Positions 1-7,703 of a stretch of 64,000 nt of DNA are shown here, piece after piece. Both the position numbers and the translations under genes were made by a program. Source of the stretch: Larkinella terrae (lineage in GTDB: Bacteria > Bacteroidota > Bacteroidia > Cytophagales > Spirosomataceae); the NCBI RefSeq assembly GCF_009668025.1, contig NZ_WJXZ01000001.1, positions 301,814-365,813 of the forward strand, in the 5' to 3' direction. How positions within the stretch are numbered: position 1 is the stretch's first letter; each line of letters begins with the position of its first letter. The notes beneath the pieces were generated by a model, which searched no databases, was not told the DNA's origin, and saw only the letters and a list, made by a program, of their open reading frames with translations.

Positions 1-508
1 CGGGAAAAACCTTATGTGTTTTGCGGAACAACCGGTAAGGAATTTTCTTGAACAACGCGATAACAACCAAGACAACTGAACCGTAAAAAGCGAATTCCGC
101 CATTGTCACACCTGCCTGGAAAAGCGTGATTTCCAAGTCAGAAAAACGGGAGCCGTCGGTCAACTCGCCCGGATTGGGAACCAACCCCAGTTCAACCAGC
201 CACTCGGGTACAAGCTCGCATAGCCAATGAAAAATGAGTACTAACGTCGTACCTATTCCCGTCCATTTGTGAACAACATAGGCTTTGTCCAAGCCTTTCA
301 TAAGCCCGTTCATCCACGGCGTGCGTATGGAAATGACCATCGATAACACCATCAGTGACATTGCCGAGACGCCTGTCAGAAAAACAAGTTGTTCTCGAAG
401 TTCCCATCCGTCAGGGTGCGAAATAAAATGTGCAGGGCCGGGTGATAGGATATAAATCACACCAGCCCACACCAGTGCGCCGGTGATCCATTTCGTTGAT
501 AAACTCAT
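1..508 (-). CDS. Ferric-reductase-like transmembrane protein (N-terminal part; runs off the window)
   Basis: The frame opens at an ATG read leftwards from 508 and stays open to base 1, giving 169 residues without a stop. It has hydrophobic segments at about residues 7-22, 40-61, 85-97 and 139-153. His80 and His94 are separated by 13 residues, the heme-ligand spacing of the ferric reductase / NADPH-oxidase transmembrane domain; a further His lies at 165. Proteins of this family pass electrons from a cytoplasmic flavin domain through two hemes across the inner membrane; the flavin/NAD part would lie left of the window. The gene follows a quinone-oxidoreductase-like gene with a 54-bp gap and may share its transcript. 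The family call rests on topology and heme ligands only, because the C-terminal part is missing. Confidence 0.68.
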   Translation of the reverse strand, partial: MSLSTKWITGALVWAGVIYILSPGPAHFISHPDGWELREQLVFLTGVSAMSLMVLSMVISIRTPWMNGLMKGLDKAYVVHKWTGIGTTLVLIFHWLCELVPEWLVELGLVPNPGELTDGSRFSDLEITLFQAGVTMAEFAFYGSVVLVVIALFKKIPYRLFRKTHKVFP

Positions 509-562
509 GTGAACCTGGGGATCAGATAAAAGACGAATCGATTTTTGAATAGGTGATACACC

Positions 563-1537
563 CTAGTTAAGGGTAACAACCAGCCGTTTTCCGTCTGTTA
601 ACGGAACATCATAGATGGATTCAATTTCAGCCAGGGGAACTGTCACTGTTTCAATGTGAAGTTTGTCGTTTGTGGCCAATTGAAACATTTCTGGCAGGAT
701 CACTGTAAAGAGTTTTTTAACATCCTCACGGGTCCAACTTCCAAGCCCCGATCCGCTAAGCAATAGATTTACACTGCGCAAATTCGCAGCTGATAAAGCA
801 ATCGTATCACCAGCCACGCTACCGACCGACACAAATCGGGTTTGCGCCGTAAAGTTTCCCTTACCTTTCAATGCGAGAAACAGCAGCTCTGCCGAATGGC
901 CCCATAAATAGTCGATGATTACATGAATGGGAGTAAGCTGATGTACGGCCTGAATTTGGGCGATGAATGCTTCGTCAGACTGCTGCAATGAGATTACTTC
1001 GTTAGCGCCTAAGGTGAGCAACGTCTTCAACGATTCCGGATCGCGACCTGTTGCGATTACTTTTTGGGCCCCGTAATATTTAGCAATTTGAACGGCAACG
1101 CGACCTGTAAAGCCGGTGGCTCCGTTAATTAATACGGTGTCGCCAGGCTGCATATCGGCGCGAAACCGCAGCCCCATGGCCGCTCCGATTACAGCATTTG
1201 GAAGGGCCGCGGCTATGACATGATCCAAACCCTGTGGCACGGTAACCATCCGATCTTTATCTACAACGGCATACTCGGCGGCCATACCACCGACGCCCAA
1301 TGCATAGACACGTGTCCCGTCGGCTAACAAGCCAACGCCATCTCCACCTATGATCCGGAAGTCACCAGCCTTCTTGGTACTCGAATAATGGGTTCCGCTT
1401 GCCCGACTTCGGTCAACATGCTTAATGGCAGCAGCCAGCATCTGGATCAGTACTTCGTCTTCATTTTGTATCGTAGGATTGGGAACTTCTCTATACTCAA
1501 CCCCTCCGGTTTGCGTATTTATGACGGCGGCTTTCAT
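563..1537 (-). CDS. Zinc-independent MDR-family oxidoreductase (quinone oxidoreductase-like)
   Basis: A 324-residue medium-chain dehydrogenase/reductase. The N-terminal GroES-like half runs to about residue 120, and the Rossmann half carries the nucleotide-binding stretch NGATGFTGRVAVQIAKYYGA. No structural zinc Cys cluster is visible, which fits the NADPH:quinone reductase branch. The predicted role is NAD(P)H-dependent reduction of a quinone or enone in the cytoplasm; the substrate cannot be read from sequence. I start at the Met of MKAAVI because MDR proteins usually begin there; an upstream start adding nine residues is possible. It lies 82 bp downstream of a Crp/Fnr-type gene on the same strand, and a perfect 16-bp palindrome (1592-1607) lies between them, suggesting control by that regulator. 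Confidence 0.85.
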   Translation of the reverse strand: MKAAVINTQTGGVEYREVPNPTIQNEDEVLIQMLAAAIKHVDRSRASGTHYSSTKKAGDFRIIGGDGVGLLADGTRVYALGVGGMAAEYAVVDKDRMVTVPQGLDHVIAAALPNAVIGAAMGLRFRADMQPGDTVLINGATGFTGRVAVQIAKYYGAQKVIATGRDPESLKTLLTLGANEVISLQQSDEAFIAQIQAVHQLTPIHVIIDYLWGHSAELLFLALKGKGNFTAQTRFVSVGSVAGDTIALSAANLRSVNLLLSGSGLGSWTREDVKKLFTVILPEMFQLATNDKLHIETVTVPLAEIESIYDVPLTDGKRLVVTLN

Positions 1538-1591
1538 CCTGCTTACAGTTAAATTGTAAGGCAAAATTAGGGGTCAATCCTGTAGTCAAAC

Positions 1592-1607
1592 GATAACATT
1601 TGTTATC
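1592..1607. promoter_or_regulatory. Perfect 7-2-7 palindrome, candidate operator
   Basis: GATAACA-TT-TGTTATC is a perfect inverted repeat lying 55 bp before the oxidoreductase start and just after the Crp/Fnr-type gene. It has the size and symmetry expected for a dimeric helix-turn-helix regulator. A wider imperfect symmetry, AAACGATA (1588) to TATCGTTT (1614), surrounds it and reaches the regulator stop codon. Binding by the neighbouring regulator is inferred from position only. Confidence 0.5.
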
Positions 1608-1619
1608 AAATACTATCGT

Positions 1620-2198
1620 TTACGATGCTTTTCGGGCAATTCTTGCCTTGATCCGGCTGAGGTGAACACTGCTTATTCCCAGGTAGGACGCGATATAATG
1701 TTGCGGGACGCGCTGGACCACATAGGGTTTTTGTTCCAATAGGTTAAGGTAACGTTGTTCAGGCGTGTCGCGAATAAAGGAAAGAAAATGGTGCATGTAG
1801 TTGATTGTTCGTTCGAACATCGTATTTAGGATTTGCTTTCGCATGGCCGGTATGGTGATGACCTCGTTTAAAATCCTTTCAATATCGGTCTTGTCAATCC
1901 ACCAGAGAGTGCAGGCTTCGACTGTTTCAATGGAAAATTCACTGGGTAAGCCTTTTGTAAAGCTTTCGATCGAAGACACGGTGCTATTCTCAAAGAAGAA
2001 CTGAAAGGTGACATCAGTGCCATTCTTGTCAAATGAAACGCGCAGACAACCTTTTTCAATTAGATAAGCTTTGTGTGAAATGTCACCTTCTTTTAAGAGG
2101 ATTGTTTTGGGGGCCACCTGCATGCGCTTAAAACAACTTATATAATCATCCCATCTGTCGTGTAGTAAAGGGAAGTTTGCTTTTAATCGTTCCAGCAT
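1620..2198 (-). CDS. Crp/Fnr-family transcriptional regulator
   Basis: A 192-residue protein with a cyclic-nucleotide-binding-like beta-roll (about residues 25-120; LLKEGDISHKAYLIEKGCLRV is typical) and a short C-terminal helix-turn-helix (about 165-190; VPQHYIASYLGISSVHLSRI). The length suits the small Bacteroidota Crp-like proteins that often sit beside a redox or detoxification gene. No Cys cluster for an Fnr-type iron-sulfur centre is seen, so the ligand is unknown. The gene precedes the MDR oxidoreductase and the ferric-reductase-like gene in the same direction, and a palindrome lies directly behind it. Regulation of these neighbours is likely but inferred. Confidence 0.9.
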   Translation of the reverse strand: MLERLKANFPLLHDRWDDYISCFKRMQVAPKTILLKEGDISHKAYLIEKGCLRVSFDKNGTDVTFQFFFENSTVSSIESFTKGLPSEFSIETVEACTLWWIDKTDIERILNEVITIPAMRKQILNTMFERTINYMHHFLSFIRDTPEQRYLNLLEQKPYVVQRVPQHYIASYLGISSVHLSRIKARIARKAS

Positions 2199-2460
2199 TG
2201 AGATTGCTTATTTATCCAAATAACTTTATACAACTTCAGTTTACGCAGATAATTGGCAAGCTGCAATGGGTAATATAAACAATAACTCGCAAAAACTACA
2301 TAACAAAGGATTAATCAGCCTACGAGCGTAAAACTTCAAAATCAACTGATTAGCCTTTTTAATAGTAAGCCTTCAGTGATGACCTGATCGAGTACTCAAC
2401 AACCAGAACCGGGTTTAGGCTGAAGAGTCCAGACAGGATCCGTACGGGCGGGCAAGCCGT

Positions 2461-3564
2461 TTAGTTGCGGTTACCCCAGTGGACAACGGCCCCGGTTTTG
2501 GTCACCACGCAGGGGCTGCTTTGGGTTTCTGCATTACTCCCGCCGGTGAAGAAAGACCATTTGCCAGTACCGGTGGCCGCATCCACTGCATAGAGCTTGG
2601 TGGGATCGCCGTTCAAATAAAGCACTCCGTTGCTCACCGTCGGGCTGCTGATATTTTTACTACCCGAAACCGACAGGTCCCATTTTTTGGTACCCGTGGC
2701 CGCATCCAGGGCATAAAGCTTGCCGTCAGCACTGCCAATATAAACCAGCCCGTTGCTCACCGTCGGGCTGCTATCAATCCTCCCTCCGGTCGTAAAATCC
2801 CATTTCTTGGCGCCACTGCCAGCGTCCAGAGCGTAAAGTTTTTTGTCACCGCTCCCGACATAGACGATGCCGTCGCTCACCATCGGGCTGCTGCTTACAT
2901 CACTCCCGGTCGTAAAATCCCATTTTTTGGCACCGCTGATCGCGTCCAGGGCGTAAAGCTTCTTGTCACTACTGCCTACGTAGACGATTCCGTTGCTCAC
3001 CATCGGGCTGCTATCGATTCTGGCTCCGGTCGTAAAGTCCCATTTTTTAGTACCGATAGCCGCATCCAGGGCATAGAGCTTCTTGTCAACGCTCCCTACA
3101 TAGACGAGTCCGTTACTCACCACGGGGCTACCCGGTATATAATCTCCGGTCGTAAAGTCCCATTTTTTGGTCCCGGCCGTCGCATCCAGGGCGTAGAGCT
3201 TCTTGTCATAACTCCCTACATAGACGATTCCGTTGCTCACTACCGGGCTGCTATCTACAAAACTGCCGGTCGTAAAGTCCCATTTTTTGGCGCCGGTGGT
3301 CGCATCCAGGGCATAGAACTTTTTGTCACCACTTCCGACATAAACGAGCCCGTTACTCACGACCGGGCTGCCAAATACCGGAGCTCCGGTGGGAAACTCC
3401 CATTTTTTGGTGCCGGTAGCGGCATCCACCGCATAGAGCTTCCGGTTTTCACTACCCACATACACCACGTCGTCGGTACTGGCGTTAGGATCCTTTTGCT
3501 GACAGGACAGCAGGCAACCCATCAGTCCGAGGGCAGCCAGTAGGGAAAACAGGATGTTTTTCAT
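2461..3564 (-). CDS. PQQ-type beta-propeller repeat lipoprotein
   Basis: A 367-residue lipoprotein: hydrophobic signal peptide with the lipobox LLSC (Cys21; Cys17 is a second candidate), then eight repeats of 40 residues. Each repeat reads approximately VYVGS.DKKLYALDA.TG.KKWDFTTG...SSPVVSNG, matching the PQQ/BamB-like propeller motif with its Trp-docking Trp. Eight units would close an eight-bladed propeller. Units 2 to 6 are nearly identical in DNA, so the 120-bp unit has probably been amplified recently. No quinoprotein active-site residues or c-type heme motif are visible, so it may be a binding or scaffold protein rather than a dehydrogenase. It is probably anchored in the outer membrane. 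Function unknown. Confidence 0.85.
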   Translation of the reverse strand: MKNILFSLLAALGLMGCLLSCQQKDPNASTDDVVYVGSENRKLYAVDAATGTKKWEFPTGAPVFGSPVVSNGLVYVGSGDKKFYALDATTGAKKWDFTTGSFVDSSPVVSNGIVYVGSYDKKLYALDATAGTKKWDFTTGDYIPGSPVVSNGLVYVGSVDKKLYALDAAIGTKKWDFTTGARIDSSPMVSNGIVYVGSSDKKLYALDAISGAKKWDFTTGSDVSSSPMVSDGIVYVGSGDKKLYALDAGSGAKKWDFTTGGRIDSSPTVSNGLVYIGSADGKLYALDAATGTKKWDLSVSGSKNISSPTVSNGVLYLNGDPTKLYAVDAATGTGKWSFFTGGSNAETQSSPCVVTKTGAVVHWGNRN

Positions 3565-3886
3565 TAGGGTTGTGATTTTTTTTCACCCAATATAATTCGT
3601 TGGCTAACTACTTGTTACAGGTATCTATTTAGCGGTTTTTCGCAGAAAGGTCAGTGGCTCAAAAAGGCCTTTGAACGTCATTGCTCCTTCGTCCCATTTT
3701 TAGCCCTATTTACCCCATTTTTTCATTCGGCTTGTGCCAGTCCGGTATTTTGCGGTAGATTACCCGTGCCTGCTTCGATAAGAAGCAGGATAGGCTCGGA
3801 ACTAATCTACTGCATCGATGCCTTCCGGTTTTCCGCAAGGTAACTGGTGCAAATTCCCAAACTTGTTAACCTTTTTCAACCGGATC

Positions 3887-6328
3887 ATGATCGGAAGCTA
3901 CATCAAAACATCGAGACGCAACTTACTGCGCAATAAGCTGTTTTCGGCCATCAATGTCGTTGGCCTGGCCATCAGCATGTCCGTCGGGTTACTGCTGATC
4001 GCGTTCGTCCTCGACCTGCATTCATACGACAAGTTCCACAAAAACGGGGAGCGAATCTACCGGATCACCAACGTAGTGACCGAAACTAGTAAACAAAGCC
4101 GGTCGCGGCCCGGCGGCAAGTTTGCGACCACCTCCCTGAAAACCGGTAAGCTGATCCGGCAGAAAGTGACCGGCGTGGAGGAAGTAGCGATTTTACGCAA
4201 CGACTTTTCGCAGGACGCGAAGATTGGTAACAAAGTCCTGCCCATCAAGGGTTTCTGGGCGGACCCGTCGCTCTTCAAAGTGTTTACGTTTCCGATGCTG
4301 GAAGGCAATCCCGAAACGGCGCTGAAAGATCCGTACTCGATTGTTCTGACGGAAACGGCCGCGAAAAAGCTCTTCGGCAGCGACGACGCACTGGGCAAAG
4401 TGATCCGGTTTGATACGCTTGATTACCAGGTAACCGGCGTTATGCAGGACGTTCCGTTCTTTTCGCACCTCAGTTTCGAAGCGCTGGTCTCGCTGTCGAC
4501 AGCCGAGCAGCTCAACCGGAAGAACCTCAACTTCGCCAACTGGACCAACATGTCGTCAAACTTCGTGTACGTTCGGCTGACCGAAACCGCCGACCTGGCG
4601 TCCATCCAGTCGCAGCTTAACGCTGTTGCCAGGGAGGAAAACCGGGCCGACGAGAATACGAAAATTCAGCTCGAGCTGCTTCCTTTGTACAATATCGTGG
4701 TCGGAGAAAGTTTCCGGGCCTCGGAGGGCGGGCCGGGCTCCGTGGGTCCGCACATGCCGCCGGTGGTGCTCTGGCTTGTTGGCGGGCTGGCCCTCGTGGT
4801 GATCCTGTCGGCCTGTTTCAACTACACCAATCTTTCGATCGCCCGGGCCCTGCGCCGTTTCAAGGAAGTGGGTCTGCGCAAAGCAATCGGTGCCGGCAAG
4901 AATCAGGTCCGGCAACAGTTTCTGGTAGAAGCCATCATGATTTCCCTGGCCGCTCTGCTGCTTTCCTTCATCCTTTTTCTCGTTTTGCGGCCACTGCTGA
5001 TCAATCTGGCGCCGGAGATGCAGGGCATGGTGAAGCTCGCGCTGACGCCGTCGATGGTCATCGCCTTTCTCCTCTTTTCGGTCTCCGTGGGCGTTTTGGC
5101 CGGTTTTCTGCCTGCTCTGTTCTTTTCGAAAGTCAGCGCGATCAGTGCGCTCCGAAATGTATCGACGGTGAAAGTCTTCAAACACGTCAACCTCCGGCGC
5201 GCTCTGGTGGTGATTCAATACACGCTCACCCTGATCTTCATCACCACCACCGCCATCGGCTACGTGCAGTACAAAAACATCCTTTCGTTCGACCTGGGAT
5301 TCAATACCGAAAACATTCTCAACATTCCGATGCAGGGCAATAAACCCGATGCCTTTCTCAACGAACTGCGGGAGATGCCGGAAGTGACGGGCGTATCCCG
5401 GTCGATCATCGTCACCAGCGTCGGGAATGCCTGGGGCGGTTTTATCAAATACAAAGACTCACGCGACTCGGCGCTGGTCATGACCAACAACGTCGATGAA
5501 AATTACCTGGCGCTGCACGAATACAAGCTCATTGCCGGTGGAAATTTCAGGGCTAGGCCCACAACCGCTAAAGCCGCAACAGAAGTGATCGTGAACCAGC
5601 AATTCCTGAAACGATTTAACATTGCGGGCAATGATCCCGGGAAAGCCATCGGGGAGGAAATCACGTTCACCAATTTCAGCGTAAAGGGGCGCCGGATGAC
5701 CATCGTTGGCGTCATGAAAGACTTTCACTATGGTAAGGTCGACAATCTCATCGAGCCGGTTGCCTTCATGTTCTGGACACCCGAAGACCAGGCCACCCTG
5801 AACGTCAAAATTCAAAGCGCCGATCCGCTGGCCACCCGGGCCAAAATCGAGTCGGCCTGGAAGAAAATCGATCGTGTTCACCCTTTCAAGGCTAAATTCT
5901 TTGACGAAGCAATCGAAGAAGCCTACAGCGAATTTTCCATTCTGATCAAAATCATCGGTTTTCTGTCCATTCTCGCCATTTCGATCGCATCGATGGGCCT
6001 GTTCGGCATGGTGGCCTACACGACTGAAACCCGGCTGAAGGAAATCAGCATCCGCAAAGTGATGGGTGCCAGTTCGGGCAACCTGATCTACTTATTGAGT
6101 CGTGGTTTTCTCATTCAACTGGCGATCTCGGCCCTCATCGCGCTGCCCGTCACGTACCTTTTCTTCGAAAAATTTGTGCTCACCAACTTTCCGTATCACA
6201 CACCTGTACGAATCATAGAGTTGTTCGTTGGCCTGCTGGCGGTATTGCTGGTTGCGTTCCTCCTGATCGGATCGCAGACGATGAAGGCGGCCAAAAGCAA
6301 TCCGGCGGACGTTCTGAAGAACGAATAG
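3887..6328 (+). CDS. ABC transporter permease, FtsX/MacB type
   Basis: An 813-residue permease with two copies of a MacB-like periplasmic core followed by an FtsX domain. The first membrane segment is at about residues 20-43; clusters near 290-420 include the FtsX-type stretch FKEVGLRKAIGAGKNQVRQQ, and the last three helices near 675-805 carry LKEISIRKVMGASSGNLIYL. Such proteins are mechanotransmission permeases that pair with a separate ATPase; none is encoded next to it here. I use the ATG at 3887 (MIGSYIKTSRRNLLRNK), the normal start of this family; an upstream ATG at 3818 would add a poorly fitting extension. Substrate unknown. The stop lies only 15 bp from the stop of the convergent downstream gene. 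Confidence 0.9.
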   Translation: MIGSYIKTSRRNLLRNKLFSAINVVGLAISMSVGLLLIAFVLDLHSYDKFHKNGERIYRITNVVTETSKQSRSRPGGKFATTSLKTGKLIRQKVTGVEEVAILRNDFSQDAKIGNKVLPIKGFWADPSLFKVFTFPMLEGNPETALKDPYSIVLTETAAKKLFGSDDALGKVIRFDTLDYQVTGVMQDVPFFSHLSFEALVSLSTAEQLNRKNLNFANWTNMSSNFVYVRLTETADLASIQSQLNAVAREENRADENTKIQLELLPLYNIVVGESFRASEGGPGSVGPHMPPVVLWLVGGLALVVILSACFNYTNLSIARALRRFKEVGLRKAIGAGKNQVRQQFLVEAIMISLAALLLSFILFLVLRPLLINLAPEMQGMVKLALTPSMVIAFLLFSVSVGVLAGFLPALFFSKVSAISALRNVSTVKVFKHVNLRRALVVIQYTLTLIFITTTAIGYVQYKNILSFDLGFNTENILNIPMQGNKPDAFLNELREMPEVTGVSRSIIVTSVGNAWGGFIKYKDSRDSALVMTNNVDENYLALHEYKLIAGGNFRARPTTAKAATEVIVNQQFLKRFNIAGNDPGKAIGEEITFTNFSVKGRRMTIVGVMKDFHYGKVDNLIEPVAFMFWTPEDQATLNVKIQSADPLATRAKIESAWKKIDRVHPFKAKFFDEAIEEAYSEFSILIKIIGFLSILAISIASMGLFGMVAYTTETRLKEISIRKVMGASSGNLIYLLSRGFLIQLAISALIALPVTYLFFEKFVLTNFPYHTPVRIIELFVGLLAVLLVAFLLIGSQTMKAAKSNPADVLKNE

Positions 6329-6343
6329 CGGTCCAATACTTGA

Positions 6344-7288
6344 TCAGGGAATGGTTACACGGGATATGCTAAAGGGTAAAACCGGTGGTGTTGGTCCCGA
6401 ACGACGGTTGAGCTGGCCATTGACCACCAGAAAATAAGGCCCCGCTTTGGCCATCGTGGTGTTAAACAGCAAATTATCGCCAAAACCGGCACCGACAGTT
6501 CCCTGCAGATAATCACCGCTAAGCGTTACCGGAAAAATCTGATTGGTTACGTTTCGGGAAACATACAGGGTTTGGTTTTCCAGCCACAATCCATCCCCGG
6601 CGTTCACGGGCGTGTTCAACTGGATTTCAGCAATGGCTTTCGTACTGGTATCGATCCGGTATAGTTTTCCGGAAGAGGAAATGACCACGATCAGGTAGTT
6701 TCCGTCGGCGGTCAGCACAATGCCGTTGGCATTGACGCCCGGTGAGGTATACGGAATCTGCTGATCGGTAAACGTCAGCCACTGCTCCATGTCGCCCGGC
6801 TGGGCCAAGGCTACACTGGTGCGGTAGAGTTGTTTATTCTGAGAATCCGTAAAATACACGTATTTATCGTCCAGAATGCAGTCATTGATAAAACCGGTTG
6901 CCGCAAAAGCCGACAGGTCCCAGTTCTTGAGTAAAGTCCCGTCCGGATTGAGCACCTGGATTTTATTCTGCGTACCTCCGCAGACCCACAAACGTCCTTT
7001 TGAGTCGAGTTTTAAGCCGTTGCAGGTTGGGCGGTTTTGGGCGGCACCGGCGGCAAACAGGCTGGTCTCACCAGTCTGAACATTCACTTTCAAAATATCG
7101 CCATTGCCGATGCTGCCGGTATAAAAGAATCCCTGGCTGGCATCGTAGGCAATTCCTTCCGGGAAAAATGTGTCACCGGGAATGGGGTACGTTTCCTGCT
7201 TCACTTCGATTGGTTGGACAATATGGTCTCTAAAACAGGCACTGCAAACGGCCAGAAGCACCAGTAACAGGGAGAAAGAACGGTTCAT
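6344..7288 (-). CDS. SMP-30/gluconolactonase-like beta-propeller lipoprotein
   Basis: A 314-residue secreted protein. The N-terminus is a lipoprotein-type signal with Cys15 and Cys18 as candidate anchor residues. The body shows propeller-like strands with short motifs such as FPEGIAYDASQGFFYTGS and NGLKLDSKGRLWVCGG, typical of the SMP-30/gluconolactonase/LRE group and NHL-like propellers. Family enzymes hydrolyse sugar lactones with a bound divalent metal; the metal-binding Glu, Asn and Asp candidates are E44 (PEGIAY), N90 (CNGLKL) and the NDC stretch, so activity is possible but unproven. The gene is convergent with the ABC permease and has no operon partner. A non-enzymatic binding role is the main alternative. 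Confidence 0.72.
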   Translation of the reverse strand: MNRSFSLLLVLLAVCSACFRDHIVQPIEVKQETYPIPGDTFFPEGIAYDASQGFFYTGSIGNGDILKVNVQTGETSLFAAGAAQNRPTCNGLKLDSKGRLWVCGGTQNKIQVLNPDGTLLKNWDLSAFAATGFINDCILDDKYVYFTDSQNKQLYRTSVALAQPGDMEQWLTFTDQQIPYTSPGVNANGIVLTADGNYLIVVISSSGKLYRIDTSTKAIAEIQLNTPVNAGDGLWLENQTLYVSRNVTNQIFPVTLSGDYLQGTVGAGFGDNLLFNTTMAKAGPYFLVVNGQLNRRSGPTPPVLPFSISRVTIP

Positions 7289-7703
7289 AATGTGGATGAG
7301 TTAGCGATTATTCATCCAGTAACTGCCAACTCCGAAAAGCGTTTGGATTCCGGCGCTGAATCTTAGCAAAACCGCTGAAAACATACTGTACGGCCTTTAC
7401 CGATGCATTTATTCTAGAAGTATTAATTGAGAATCCGGGGATTCTGATACCATTTTCGGTAATACATGGAGATTTTATGTGGCGGCAGGAACCCGTTCCT
7501 GGGCAATCGGCCGGAACTCCGATCCGACTCTCCGAATACTCATTTTAGTTGGCTATTCTTTTCGTAAAAACGATAAACCCTAAACCGCTTTTAATGAATT
7601 TATCCGCCGGAATTAATTTGGATTCAGCCCGTTGGTCATGGGTATGATCGACCGAAGGACGTCTTTTGTTGACAGTCTTGTTCGACCGTAACCTTCCCGC
7701 GCA
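7289..7703. other. Intergenic region without a supported gene
   Basis: A 415-bp divergent spacer between the SMP-30-like gene and the Abhydrolase_10 gene. It should hold promoters for both, but I find no clear TAnnTTTG box. The only structure noted is a short palindrome, CAGGAAC-CC-GTTCCTG, at 7486-7501. Confidence 0.6.

Noticed and set aside
2479-3543. Long plus-strand open frame (354 codons) across the propeller gene
   Set aside because: It is the antisense of the repeat gene; the 120-bp repeats lack stops in this frame, giving a repetitive translation (VAHHRAA and similar) without a family, while the minus strand has a signal peptide and propeller motifs.
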